DNA of 64,000 bases from Cuneatibacter caecimuris (GCF_004216775.1 NZ_SGXF01000001.1:360828-424827), one strand, 5' to 3'. Positions 12,231 to 20,958 are shown, counted from the stretch's first letter. Numbers and translations: made by a program. The notes: a model not told the origin generated them from the letters alone.

Positions 12231-12902
12231 CTATGCTCCGCCCTTTCCAGTCTCTGAAGAGCTGCCGCAATTTCCTGTCAGATAAAACACCGCCAGCTGT
12301 GTTCTGTCTCTCAGCCCCAGTTTTTCTAAAACTGTGCTGATATAATTACGTACCGTTCCTTCGCTCAGATAGAGCTTCTCCGCAATCTCCCGGTTGTTCA
12401 GCCCTTCTGCCACCAGCTCCACGATCTCCAGTTCCCTCTTCCCCAGATCAAATTGTCCTCTCTCCATTTTAAGGACCTCTTTATCTCCGGCTCCCGCCAT
12501 CAGCTGCGGCAGCTTCATCACAATTCCGCTGCCGAAAACACTCTGCCCGGACATCACTGCTTTTAGAGCAGGAGCAATGCTTTCCACTTCTTCTTTAATC
12601 AGATATCCTTTTGCCCCTGACCGCAGCGCCCGGACAATATATTCATCATCGGAAAAGGTGGTCAGATACAGGATTTTTGCTTCAGGATCCTGCTTCAGAA
12701 TCCGCTCGCCCGCCTCAAGGCCTCCGATACCAGGCATCTGGATATCCATAATCAAAATGTCCGGCCTGTGCCGCTGATACAGCGCCTCGGCTTCTTCCCC
12801 GCTGCACCCCACCGCGGCCACGCAGATGGACGGATCAGCCTGCAGAATCGTCTGCAAAGATCTGCATATGAACAGATCATCGTCAATGATCACCAGCTTC
12901 AT
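12231..12902 (-). CDS. NarL/LuxR-type response regulator (LnrK-like)
   Basis: 223 residues. The receiver domain (1-120) has the acidic triad at D7-D9, phospho-acceptor D53 (ILIMDIQMPG) and the TTF...K signature. The C-terminal LuxR helix-turn-helix (about 155-215) reads LVAEGLNNREIAEKLYLSEGTVRNYI. The start at 12902 overlaps the kinase stop as ATGA, so the two are translationally coupled; the frame is open upstream but that part lies inside the kinase gene. With the kinase and the divergent ABC-2 transporter it matches the layout of LnrJK-LnrLMN (linearmycin resistance in Bacillus). Confidence 0.93.
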   Translation of the reverse strand: MKLVIIDDDLFICRSLQTILQADPSICVAAVGCSGEEAEALYQRHRPDILIMDIQMPGIGGLEAGERILKQDPEAKILYLTTFSDDEYIVRALRSGAKGYLIKEEVESIAPALKAVMSGQSVFGSGIVMKLPQLMAGAGDKEVLKMERGQFDLGKRELEIVELVAEGLNNREIAEKLYLSEGTVRNYISTVLEKLGLRDRTQLAVFYLTGNCGSSSETGKGGA

Positions 12903-14002
12903 CTCTTCCCCTCCTTCGGTATGGTCACAAAAATGCGGAAACCCGAATCCCGGATAATTCTGAATACCCCATGGAAAACGCTGACTCTTTCCCTCATGTT
13001 TTCCAGGCCGATGCCCTCCGGGCTCTCTGTTTCCCATACTGAACCATTATCTTCTATCACAAGCTGATAAAATGCAGGATGCTCCACCACGGTTACTGCT
13101 GCTCTGTCCGCATCGCTGTGCCTGGCAATGTTGGATAAAGCTTCTTTTACAATTCCCAGAATACACAGCCGCACCTCCCGGGGCGGGCTGCCTCCGTCAT
13201 AGCTGAGTTTTACTGGGCAAAAAGTAAATTCCCGGGCCAGACTGCGCAGCTCCATCCCTAAATCCGCGGCGTCATCGTGCAGGTCGTGAACGCTGTTCCG
13301 CACATTGTTCATGGCATCCGTCAGCGTATCCCTGACCGCCTCCAGCTGCTCCCCGATCTCCGGCTCTCCCTGGTGCACCACTTCCATAGCCTTCACCTGC
13401 AGGATACATCTGGTCAGCAGATGGCCCACATTATCGTGTATTTCTCTGGCAATCCTGTTGCGTTCTGACAGCATGGCCAGCCGTACTTCGTAGTCCTGCT
13501 TCTCCCTGAGTTCCCGGGTCTTTTGTTCCAGCCTCATGGACCGTTCTCTTGCTGCATCCTGCATATTCCTGTATTCCCCCCGCATGGAGTCAAAAGAAGC
13601 TCTTCGATACTGCATCAGAGCCGCCAGGCTCCCCAGCAGGAGCACGATCCAAATATCATCCGCCGCTCCCGACGCCAGGCCTGCGGCAGCAGGAACCGCC
13701 CAGCACCATTTAAACGCCGGTCTTTCCTCATCCAGGCAGATATAAATCATCGCCGGCAAAAACAGCAGCAGTTCCGCCCGGAAGATTCCGGCAGCCGCAT
13801 AGGCCAGGCAGATCCAGGAAGAAATCCAAACGCTTTCCCTGCCGCCCGTTTTCCTGCCGTCAATGGAAAAATATGTCGCCAGCATAGCCGCGCAGACTGC
13901 TGTGAGCATGGCCGCTACAATTTCTGTTCCCAGCCCGGTAGTAAAATATGCTCCCACCAGGCACAGCAGCAGGATTGCTGCCTGATCCAATAATCGCTGC
14001 AA
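12899..14002 (-). CDS. HisKA_3 sensor histidine kinase (LnrJ-like)
   Basis: 367 residues. The N-terminal half (about 5-130) has several hydrophobic helices with short loops, so sensing is probably within the membrane. A coiled segment (135-175) leads to the HisKA_3 H-box ERNRIAREIHDNVGH (His189) and a degenerate HATPase_c domain with the N-box EALSNIARHSDA and G-box GIGLENMRERV. It is the cognate kinase of the overlapping NarL-type regulator. Intramembrane-sensing kinases of this type usually detect cell-envelope-active or lipophilic compounds. Confidence 0.92.
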   Translation of the reverse strand: MQRLLDQAAILLLCLVGAYFTTGLGTEIVAAMLTAVCAAMLATYFSIDGRKTGGRESVWISSWICLAYAAAGIFRAELLLFLPAMIYICLDEERPAFKWCWAVPAAAGLASGAADDIWIVLLLGSLAALMQYRRASFDSMRGEYRNMQDAARERSMRLEQKTRELREKQDYEVRLAMLSERNRIAREIHDNVGHLLTRCILQVKAMEVVHQGEPEIGEQLEAVRDTLTDAMNNVRNSVHDLHDDAADLGMELRSLAREFTFCPVKLSYDGGSPPREVRLCILGIVKEALSNIARHSDADRAAVTVVEHPAFYQLVIEDNGSVWETESPEGIGLENMRERVSVFHGVFRIIRDSGFRIFVTIPKEGKR

Positions 14003-14030
14003 TGAATTTTCCTCCCTGTATTATTTTCTT

Positions 14031-14140
14031 CCGTCATTATACCATATCCGCTTCGCTGATATGGCGCACTTCGTGCTGATATGCGCACTTCGCTGGCGCT
14101 TCGGCGCGTATAATGTCTGATGACATTATACCATACCGCC
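14031..14140. repeat. Repeat patch upstream of the HK gene
   Basis: CATTATACCATA occurs at 14034-14045 and again at 14124-14135. Between them are tandem imperfect units with GATATGGCGCACTTCG and GATATGCGCACTTCG (about 14058-14093) and GC-rich CGCTGGCGCTTCGGCGCG. GTATAATGTC-TGAT-GACATTATAC (14108-14131) is a perfect palindrome. It does not code. It is probably a small degenerate dispersed repeat. Confidence 0.55.
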
Positions 14141-14177
14141 ATCCAACTTTCATGCTTAATCTCGAGCGGTAAACAGA

Positions 14178-14195
14178 TTGTGACAAATGTCACTG
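14178..14195. promoter_or_regulatory. Candidate response-regulator operator
   Basis: GTGAC-AAAT-GTCAC (14180-14193) is a perfect inverted repeat, centred about 65 bp before the expected transcription start of the ABC operon. It fits the GAC-N4-GTC type core used by several NarL-family regulators in Firmicutes. A further half-site TGTGAC follows at 14201-14206. Confidence 0.45.
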
Positions 14196-14238
14196 CCTGT
14201 TGTGACGCTGCTCACTGTTCCTCGCTGCTGTTTTCCGC

Positions 14239-14244
14239 TATAAT
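14239..14244 (+). promoter_or_regulatory. -10 box of the ABC-2 operon promoter
   Basis: A perfect TATAAT with no good -35 hexamer 17 bp upstream (TGTTCC). This is typical of an activator-dependent promoter and consistent with control by the adjacent two-component system. Confidence 0.55.
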
Positions 14245-14275
14245 GATCTCAGAAAACAATATCGGGAGGGATAAA

Positions 14276-15205
14276 ATGATACAGGTAAAAAATCTGGTGA
14301 AACGATATGGAAATCTTCTGGCGCTGGACCATTTCAGCCTGGACGTGCTGGACGGGGAAATCTTCGGACTGCTGGGGCCTAACGGCAGCGGAAAGACCAC
14401 TGCCATTAACTGCATGCTGTCGCTGCTGACTTATGATAAGGGGGAAATCAGTCTCTTCGGCAGGCCGATGTCTCCCACCAATTATCAGAACAAACAGGAA
14501 ATCGGTGTGGTTATGCAGAATGTGGCCGTATTCAATGAACTGACTGTGTATGAAAATATCGATTACTTCTGCGGTCTCTATGTTCCAGAAAAGCGCCGCC
14601 GCAGAGAGCTGGTAGAACAGGCTCTGGATTTTGCCGGGCTTCAGGAATACCGGAAATTTCTTCCGGGCAAGCTCAGCGGCGGGCTGCTGCGCCGTCTGAA
14701 TATCGCCTGCGGCGTGGCCCATCAGCCGAAACTGATCTTTTTCGACGAACCCACTGTAGCGGTAGACCCCCAAAGCCGTAACAGCATTTTGGAGGGCATA
14801 CGCAAATTAAATCAGGACGGCGCTACGATTGTATACACATCGCATTATATGGAAGAGGTAGAACAGCTTTGTTCCCGTATCATGATCATGGATCATGGGA
14901 AAGAGCTGAACACCGGCGCGCCGGCAGAATTAAAATCCATGATCCGCGGCGGAGAAAAAGTCACTGTGGAGCTTCCCACTCTTCCTCCTGCGGTACTGGA
15001 AAATATCCGGGAGCTGGAAGATGTGGAACGGGCGGATTATAATGGTTTATCGCTGAAGGCGGCCTGCAGGACAGGGGGCCACGGCCTGATCCAGATTCTG
15101 GATCTGCTTCGGAAAAATCATCTGGGCTTTGGGCGGGTTTTCTCTGAGCCGCCCACGCTGAACGACGTATTTTTGGAAATCACCGGCAGAGAGCTGCGGG
15201 ATTGA
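14276..15205 (+). CDS. ABC-2 transporter ATPase (LnrL/DrrA-like)
   Basis: 309 residues from ATG 14276, which has GGGAGGG six bases upstream; the frame is open further upstream but without a ribosome site. Walker A GPNGSGKTT, Q-loop GVVMQNV, signature LSGGLLRR (slightly divergent from LSGGQ), Walker B LIFFDEPTVAVDP and the H-loop SHYMEE are all visible. The last 80 residues form the DrrA-type extension. It powers efflux with the two permeases that follow, and overlaps the open frame of the first. Confidence 0.94.
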   Translation: MIQVKNLVKRYGNLLALDHFSLDVLDGEIFGLLGPNGSGKTTAINCMLSLLTYDKGEISLFGRPMSPTNYQNKQEIGVVMQNVAVFNELTVYENIDYFCGLYVPEKRRRRELVEQALDFAGLQEYRKFLPGKLSGGLLRRLNIACGVAHQPKLIFFDEPTVAVDPQSRNSILEGIRKLNQDGATIVYTSHYMEEVEQLCSRIMIMDHGKELNTGAPAELKSMIRGGEKVTVELPTLPPAVLENIRELEDVERADYNGLSLKAACRTGGHGLIQILDLLRKNHLGFGRVFSEPPTLNDVFLEITGRELRD

Positions 15206-15216
15206 GGAGGTGCACA

Positions 15217-16359
15217 ATGTTTTGGAACATCTACAGCAAACGCCTGATCAGCACACTGCGGGATAAAAGCACCCTGGTCTGGACCTGGGTATTTCCGCTG
15301 GTCATGGCAACCCTGTTCTATTTTGCTTTTACTTCGCTGGACAGCGTAGATCAGTTTCACACGATTCCTGCTGCCGTAGTAGCAGAGGGCGGTGAGCAGG
15401 AAGCCCAGGCTTTCCGGCAGGTGCTGGAATCTGTATCAGAACAGGGAGAAGACCAGCTTTTTTCTCTTCAGACCACAGCTTCACGCGAGGAAGCAGAACA
15501 GCTGCTGGACCAGGGTAAAATCGATGGTTTTTTTATGACAGATAATCAGGAGCCTACTTTATTTGTTAAAAAGAACGGGTTGAACCAGACGATCATGAAG
15601 GCCTTTCTGGATCAGTATCTGCAGGATCAGGAAGCGGTTATTACTATCATTCATGAATCCCCGGAACAGGCCGGAAAACTGCAAACCCTGTTTTCCAGAG
15701 AATCCTTTACAAAAGAAATTTCTCTGGCCGAAAATCCTCCCACCAATAAAATCAACTACTTTTATGCGCTTATTGCCATGGTATGCCTGTACGGGAGTTT
15801 TCAGGGATTAACCAGCGTCAGCTGTCTGCAGGCTAATCTGTCGCCCCTGGGAGCCAGGCGCTGCCTCTCGCCGGTCAGCCGCTTTGTGATGGTTTCGGCG
15901 GACCTGCTGGCAGGCGTCACCGCCCACATGCTCAGCCTTTTAGTGCTGCTGGCCTACCTCATTTTGGTGCTGAACGTAAATTTCGGCGGCAAGACCGCCC
16001 TGATTCTTCTGACCAGTCTGGCAGGCTGCGTCACCGGGGTTTCCTTCGGCGCGCTGGTTTCTGTCTGCACAAAGATGAAGGAAGCGGCAAAAACTGCTGT
16101 GCTGGTTTCTGTCTCCCTGGCCTGCTGTTTCCTGGCCGGCCTGATGGTGTCAGGGATCAATTACACTGTTGCCAAAAACGCGCCGGTGCTCGCCTGGATC
16201 AATCCCGCCGCCCGGATCACAGACGCCTTTTACTGCCTTTACTATTACGATACCTATGACCAGTATTTTCTGAACATCCTCGTCCTGCTGCTGATGGCGG
16301 CTGTGATGACAGGACTGACAGCTATTTTTCTCAGGAGGCAGCAGTATGAAAGTATTTAA
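15217..16359 (+). CDS. ABC-2 transporter permease (LnrM-like)
   Basis: 380 residues from ATG 15217 (GGAGG six bases upstream; an ATG 15 bp earlier lacks a site). One N-terminal membrane helix (about 15-35, TLVWTWVFPLVMATLFYFAFT) is followed by a 160-residue extracytoplasmic domain and five C-terminal helices, the standard ABC2_membrane_3 layout. It pairs with the next gene to form the membrane channel. The stop overlaps the next gene by 14 bp. Confidence 0.9.
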   Translation: MFWNIYSKRLISTLRDKSTLVWTWVFPLVMATLFYFAFTSLDSVDQFHTIPAAVVAEGGEQEAQAFRQVLESVSEQGEDQLFSLQTTASREEAEQLLDQGKIDGFFMTDNQEPTLFVKKNGLNQTIMKAFLDQYLQDQEAVITIIHESPEQAGKLQTLFSRESFTKEISLAENPPTNKINYFYALIAMVCLYGSFQGLTSVSCLQANLSPLGARRCLSPVSRFVMVSADLLAGVTAHMLSLLVLLAYLILVLNVNFGGKTALILLTSLAGCVTGVSFGALVSVCTKMKEAAKTAVLVSVSLACCFLAGLMVSGINYTVAKNAPVLAWINPAARITDAFYCLYYYDTYDQYFLNILVLLLMAAVMTGLTAIFLRRQQYESI

Positions 16360-17557
16360 AGCTTGTTTTAAAATCACCCGGCGTCATATTATTTCACTGC
16401 TGATTTATTTTTCAGCGTTCACCCTGCTGGCTGTTCTGCTTTCCTTTTCCATGAAGCCCGCAGATAATACGGATTTTGAAAAAACCAGGCCCACATATTC
16501 TTTGATCAGCAGGGACGGGGAAACACCTGCTGTGCTGGGGCTCCGCGCTTTTCTGGATACTGTGGGAGACCGGGTGGAACTGGAGGATGACAAGAAGGCT
16601 CTGCAGGACGCTACATTTTTTCATGCCAGCGATTATATTCTGATCCTTCCTCAGGGTTTTTCAGAATCTCTTCTTACCGATTCTCCCCTGGAAGCAGAAA
16701 CTGTCACCACTCCGGATTCTGCCGGCGGCTACTATATGGACATTCAGGTCAACCAGTATCTCCGGCTCTTCCAGGCTTTTCATCTGGCAGCTCCGGAAAG
16801 TAACCTCACAGAGCTGGCTGCAAAAACCAGTGATGCCGTCTCTGCAGAAGCACAGGTGGAAACCGTGTCCTTTGGAAAACAGCAGCCGGTGCCGGAACAG
16901 GCGGCTATGTATTTTCAGGTTCTCCCCTATATCCTGCTGGTTCTGATTATCTCCTGCGTCAGCACGATAATGATGCCTTTCCAGCGGCCCGACCTGCGGA
17001 TGAGAAATATGTGCAGCCCTCTGCCCGCCCTGAAGATCAATCTCCAGCTGATTTTGTTCGGCGCGGCGGTCAGTTTCCTCGCCTGGCTGGTTCTGATACT
17101 GACCGGATTTGGGCTGTATGGAAGTTCTCTTGCCGGCATTGATTTCCGCAGCCTGCTCCTGCTCTTTGGAAACAGCCTGGCGCTCACTGCGGTCTGCCTT
17201 TCCATTGCCATGCTCACGGGGAGCTTTATTAAAACTTCCAGCTCTCAGAATGCTGTGGCCAATATCTTTTCTCTGGCCTGCAGTTTCCTGGGCGGCGTAT
17301 TTGTTCCACTGGAAATGCTGGGGGAGGGCGTGCTGCGTGTGGCCCGCCTGGTGCCTACCTATTGGTACAGCATGGCGCTGAAAAAAATCTGCGCTCTCAC
17401 TTCTTACAGTCCTGAAACGCTGGAACCGATTTGGAAGGATATGCTGGTACAGGTTGGTTTTGCGGCGGCTTTCTTCTGTATCTCGCTGGTGATTTATAAG
17501 GTGAAAAATACTTCGGAGAAGTCGTTTAGCAGGGTTCAGACGGAGTTGAATGCTTAG
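16346..17557 (+). CDS. ABC-2 transporter permease (LnrN-like)
   Basis: 403 residues with the same layout as its partner: one helix at about 16-35, a long external domain (36-185) and five to six C-terminal helices. It starts inside the previous gene, with GGAGG seven bases before the ATG. Two non-identical permeases with one ATPase is the LnrLMN stoichiometry. The predicted role is export of, or resistance to, an amphipathic compound; the substrate is unknown. Confidence 0.9.
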   Translation: MKVFKACFKITRRHIISLLIYFSAFTLLAVLLSFSMKPADNTDFEKTRPTYSLISRDGETPAVLGLRAFLDTVGDRVELEDDKKALQDATFFHASDYILILPQGFSESLLTDSPLEAETVTTPDSAGGYYMDIQVNQYLRLFQAFHLAAPESNLTELAAKTSDAVSAEAQVETVSFGKQQPVPEQAAMYFQVLPYILLVLIISCVSTIMMPFQRPDLRMRNMCSPLPALKINLQLILFGAAVSFLAWLVLILTGFGLYGSSLAGIDFRSLLLLFGNSLALTAVCLSIAMLTGSFIKTSSSQNAVANIFSLACSFLGGVFVPLEMLGEGVLRVARLVPTYWYSMALKKICALTSYSPETLEPIWKDMLVQVGFAAAFFCISLVIYKVKNTSEKSFSRVQTELNA

Positions 17558-17562
17558 GGGGG

Positions 17563-17650
17563 AGGAGTCGCGAAGAGGCGGAAGATAAAACGGAGGCAGC
17601 TCCATGCCTTACGGCTATAGCTGCCTCCGTTTTATCTTCCGCCTCTCTGC
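17563..17650. repeat. Conserved-loop hairpin element, copy B
   Basis: A perfect 28-bp stem (17574-17601 with 17619-17646) closes the 17-nt loop CCATGCCTTACGGCTAT. Loop, stem length, stem base AGAGGCGG and 5' flank GGAGTCGCGA match copy A at 6893-6978, while the middle and top of the stem differ with compensating changes. Unlike copy A there is no T-run after it, so termination alone does not explain it. Confidence 0.78.
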
Positions 17651-17678
17651 CGGGATTCTTCCGGGCCCGGGTGGAGGG

Positions 17679-17715
17679 GAGCTGTGCACTGGTTGTTTTA
17701 GTGCACAGCTCTTTT
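17679..17715. terminator. Terminator hairpin between convergent genes
   Basis: GAGCTGTGCACT (17679-17690) pairs perfectly with AGTGCACAGCTC (17700-17711) and is followed by TTTT on the plus strand. It lies directly past the lipoprotein stop at 17718 on the other strand, so it may serve both directions. Confidence 0.7.
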
Positions 17716-17717
17716 GC

Positions 17718-18188
17718 TTATCTGGTGATTTTATTCATTAACTCTTTTGTTTCCTGGTCATAGTCCATGGATACCACTACTGCTGCGTTCAGGTATTGGC
17801 CGTCCTCAGATACTGCTGCAAAATCCTCTGTCAAAAAGAATGTATAAAAACGGCCCTCTATATTGGCAGCTCCTCTGGACCAGGCGTCCCCCTTTTCATA
17901 TTGAAATTCCACAATGGGATAGTCATAGGAACCCTCGTTGACATAGAGCAGCTGGACAATAAGTGCCTGTCCGTCGGGATTCATGCTCTAATCCCAGCTG
18001 TTTTTTATTGTTTTATAGATTTCCTGATACTCCTGATCTGTTTTGGCAAATTCTTTTTTGGACTCGCCGGTATCCCATATGATTTTATCCGGCTCGTCCA
18101 GGGTTCTGGGTTCTGGCTTTTCCTTTTTCCCGGCGCATCCGCATAGGATCACGGCCGCCGTGAGGATTAGGATTATTGTTTTTTTCAT
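17718..18188 (-). pseudogene. Lipoprotein gene interrupted by an in-frame TAG
   Basis: Reading from 18188, a 66-residue frame starts MKKTIILILTAAVILCGCAG, a lipoprotein signal with lipobox LCGC, and stops at TAG (17988-17990). The same frame continues: AGC, then ATG at 17984, and 88 more codons to 17718. The continuation has no convincing ribosome site. Joined, the product would be about 156 residues: signal, charged linker, and a strand-rich domain (LIVQLLYVNEGSYDYPIVEFQYEK). The simplest reading is one gene with a recent nonsense mutation. Stop readthrough or two separate genes are alternatives. Family not recognised. Confidence 0.7.
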
Positions 18189-18207
18189 ACTCTCCCCTCC
18201 TCTTTTT

Positions 18208-19563
18208 TCAGTCTTTACCGGCTACGGAAAGCTCCTGAACCCGCACGTCCGGGCTTCCGAATCTGGTTCTTCCTCTGGGCATTCCCAGTTTGAGGGTATC
18301 CCCAAGGTCTGTGATATTTTTCAGCAGGTCGAAGAAGTTGCCGGCAATGGTGAAGTTTTTCACTGCCCTGGCTTTGCGGCCGTTTTCAATGAGAAAACCT
18401 TCGCTCTGAATGGAGAAGTCGCCTGTTACGGAGTTGGCACCAGCGTGAAGCCCGGTGACTCCTGTCACATAAATTCCCTGGCCTGCTTCGGCGAACAGCT
18501 CTTCTCCTGTTTTACCGCCTGGTTCCAGATAAAAGGTATAGGGCTGGACGCTTATATTGGATGCATAGCCGGCGCGGCCTGCGTTGCCTGTATTCGCCGT
18601 ACCGGCCTTCCAGGCCGTGCCGCGGTTATGGAGCAGGGTCTGCAGCCTGCCGTGTTCCACAACGTGCTTTTTGCGGGCGGGAACACCTTCGCTGTCAAAG
18701 CTGCAGGGCATTACGCTGTGCCCTGAAAGTGGATCATCGGTGATGGTCACGATTTCAGAAGCGATCTGCTGACCTTCTTTTCCGGCCAGCAGCGTCATGC
18801 CTTTTTGGGCAGCTTCGCCGCTGAATATTTCAAAATACGCCTGGAGCAGGGCGCCGAAGGTTTCTCCTTCGATGATTACAGGATATTTTCCGGAAACCAC
18901 TTCCCCGGATGACATCTTCGCCCCACATTTTTCTACAGCCTCTGCAGCCAGTTTTTTCATGTCTATGTCCGCAAAGTTTCCAAGGCAATAGGCAAAGTCG
19001 TCATCCATCTTCCCCTCTTCCTCCATCACGGACATGGCAAGGGTGATGCCATAATGATAATATTCCTGCACATCCAGACCATTGGTATTGAAAATTGCCC
19101 TGCTTCCGGATTCCTCACCAAGGCTGGATCTGATCCCGTCGGTTATGCGCCGGTCGGAGGACTTCATCTCTTTCTGCAGCTGCTGCCCGTTCCTGATCAT
19201 TTCCGGAAGGGAACTGCTCCACTCCTGCGCCCTCTCAGCTGTAGACAGCCCGGCTTTTGGAGTATAAAAGTGTCCTTCCGGCTCTTCTAAACCATACGCA
19301 GCATTCTCTTTGGCTCTGATAAATAATTCCTCCAGGTGTTCCTGTTCAAACAGCTGGGTAGAAGCGTAGCCGCATCTTCCATTTTCCAGCACCCGCAGGC
19401 ACAGGCCGGATCTCTGGCTGCTGTCCAGATGCTTCACGCTCTCTCCCTGCATTTCGATCTCAGCGGAATCTGATGCAGTATAATATAATTCGTATTCTTT
19501 CACGCCTGCCGCTGCCGCTGCTTCTGCGCACATTTTCTTGATTTCTGAAAATTTCTGTCCCAT
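18208..19563 (-). CDS. tldE: TldE/PmbA-family protein
   Basis: 451 residues. Partner subunit of the TldD/TldE protease, which in other bacteria matures some peptides and removes leader remnants. It shares the TldD fold (YTASDSAEIEMQGESVKHLDSS...RSGLCLRVLENGRCGYAST at the N-terminus) but lacks HExxxH, as expected for the non-catalytic partner. It starts 12 bp after the tldD stop, with AGGAGG upstream. The operon order is nadE-tldD-tldE. Confidence 0.93.
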   Translation of the reverse strand: MGQKFSEIKKMCAEAAAAAGVKEYELYYTASDSAEIEMQGESVKHLDSSQRSGLCLRVLENGRCGYASTQLFEQEHLEELFIRAKENAAYGLEEPEGHFYTPKAGLSTAERAQEWSSSLPEMIRNGQQLQKEMKSSDRRITDGIRSSLGEESGSRAIFNTNGLDVQEYYHYGITLAMSVMEEEGKMDDDFAYCLGNFADIDMKKLAAEAVEKCGAKMSSGEVVSGKYPVIIEGETFGALLQAYFEIFSGEAAQKGMTLLAGKEGQQIASEIVTITDDPLSGHSVMPCSFDSEGVPARKKHVVEHGRLQTLLHNRGTAWKAGTANTGNAGRAGYASNISVQPYTFYLEPGGKTGEELFAEAGQGIYVTGVTGLHAGANSVTGDFSIQSEGFLIENGRKARAVKNFTIAGNFFDLLKNITDLGDTLKLGMPRGRTRFGSPDVRVQELSVAGKD

Positions 19564-19575
19564 CTCTGCCGCCTC

Positions 19576-20958
19576 CTATCTTCCGCCTACTGTAATCCGG
19601 GATACCCGTACCAGGGGCTGGCCCACATTGGTGGGGATACTGCCGCTGGAAGCGCCGCACATGCCCTGGCCCATCTCCAAATTTTTACCCACCATATCAA
19701 TATTCTGCAGGATTTCACTGCCTGTGCCGATAAGGCTGGCGCCGCGCAGAGGCTCGCAGATTTTTCCGTTTCTGATCCGGTAGCCTTCCCGGACCGCAAA
19801 ATTGAAGGCCCCTGTCACAGGATTTACTGAGCCGCCGCCCATTTCCCTGCAGTATAAACCGTCCTCAATGGATGCAATAATTTCTTTATTATCGTCATTC
19901 CCCTCTGCAATATATGTATTGGTCATTCTGGAAGTTGTGGGGAAGGTATAGCTCTGCCTCCGGCTGCTGGCTGTGGAATCCAGCCCCATGCGCCTGCCGT
20001 TCAGCTTATCCACAAGATAGGATTTCAGAATTCCGTTTTCAATGAGCACATTTTTCCGGGCCGGCGTACCCTCGTCGTCTATATTAATGGAGCCCCAGGC
20101 GTTGGGGATGGTACCGTCGTCTATCGCGGTGACCTTCTCATTTGCGATCTTCTGTCCCAGCTTTCCGCCGAACTGGGACAGCCCGGCGGCTACACTCTCC
20201 GCCTCCAGTGAATGGCCGCAAGCCTCGTGGAAAATTACTCCGCCGAATCCGTTCTCAATGGCCACGGTCATCTGGCCGGCCGGACAATATCCTGCGTGAA
20301 GCATGGTCACTGCCTGACGCGCAGCCTTCCGGCCCACCTGACCGGGAGATATTTCCTCAAACATCTCCAGCCCGGACCTGCGTCCGGGACTGCAGCTCCC
20401 CAGCTGATTTTCTCCGCCGGCGCTGGCCACCGCGTTCACCACCAGCCTGGTTCTGATCTGGCGGTCCTGGGTGAAAAGCCCCTCGCTGTTAGCCACTAAA
20501 ATGCGATGGTCAAAATCCAGCAATTCCGCAGAGACCTGGGAAATCTCCTGGCTGTCAGCCTTCGCAGCTTCGTAGGCCTCCCGCACCAGGTCCAGCTTAT
20601 CGGAAATACGGGCGCCCGCAGGCACAACTCTGATGGGATGGATATCTCCCGGGATCTGTTCTCTCAGGTGAATTTCCACAGGAGCTTTCCCCTGGCCCAG
20701 TACCTCCGCCGCCCGTGCTGCGCACGACAGCAGGCCTGATAAAGACAAGTCCGAAGTGCTGGCGCTGACGCAGCGCAGGCCGTCGAATACCCGCACTGAA
20801 GCGCCGGAAACCATATTGTCATACAGCTTATCCACTTGATGATTCACATAAGACAGCTGATTTTCTTTTGTGTGCTCCACATAAATTTCAGCAAAATCCC
20901 CTCCGCAGGACAGGGCCCTGGCGAGCACCTGTTCTGCCTCATATTTTGGTATCATCAT
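19576..20958 (-). CDS. tldD: TldD metalloprotease
   Basis: 460 residues. The zinc motif HEACGH (about residues 243-248, in FGGVIFHEACGHSLEAE) identifies the catalytic subunit. The typical ending with GMCGASSGSIPTNVGQPLVRVS is present. It overlaps the nadE stop through an ATGA-type junction, so translation is coupled. Either of two adjacent ATG codons could be the start. No RiPP precursor was seen nearby, so the substrate is unknown; a general proteolytic role is possible. Confidence 0.95.
   Translation of the reverse strand: MMIPKYEAEQVLARALSCGGDFAEIYVEHTKENQLSYVNHQVDKLYDNMVSGASVRVFDGLRCVSASTSDLSLSGLLSCAARAAEVLGQGKAPVEIHLREQIPGDIHPIRVVPAGARISDKLDLVREAYEAAKADSQEISQVSAELLDFDHRILVANSEGLFTQDRQIRTRLVVNAVASAGGENQLGSCSPGRRSGLEMFEEISPGQVGRKAARQAVTMLHAGYCPAGQMTVAIENGFGGVIFHEACGHSLEAESVAAGLSQFGGKLGQKIANEKVTAIDDGTIPNAWGSINIDDEGTPARKNVLIENGILKSYLVDKLNGRRMGLDSTASSRRQSYTFPTTSRMTNTYIAEGNDDNKEIIASIEDGLYCREMGGGSVNPVTGAFNFAVREGYRIRNGKICEPLRGASLIGTGSEILQNIDMVGKNLEMGQGMCGASSGSIPTNVGQPLVRVSRITVGGR

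Noticed and set aside
14120-14275. Upstream extension of the ABC ATPase frame (start at 14120)
   Set aside because: No ribosome site, and it would run through the operator and TATAAT promoter; ATG 14276 has GGGAGGG.
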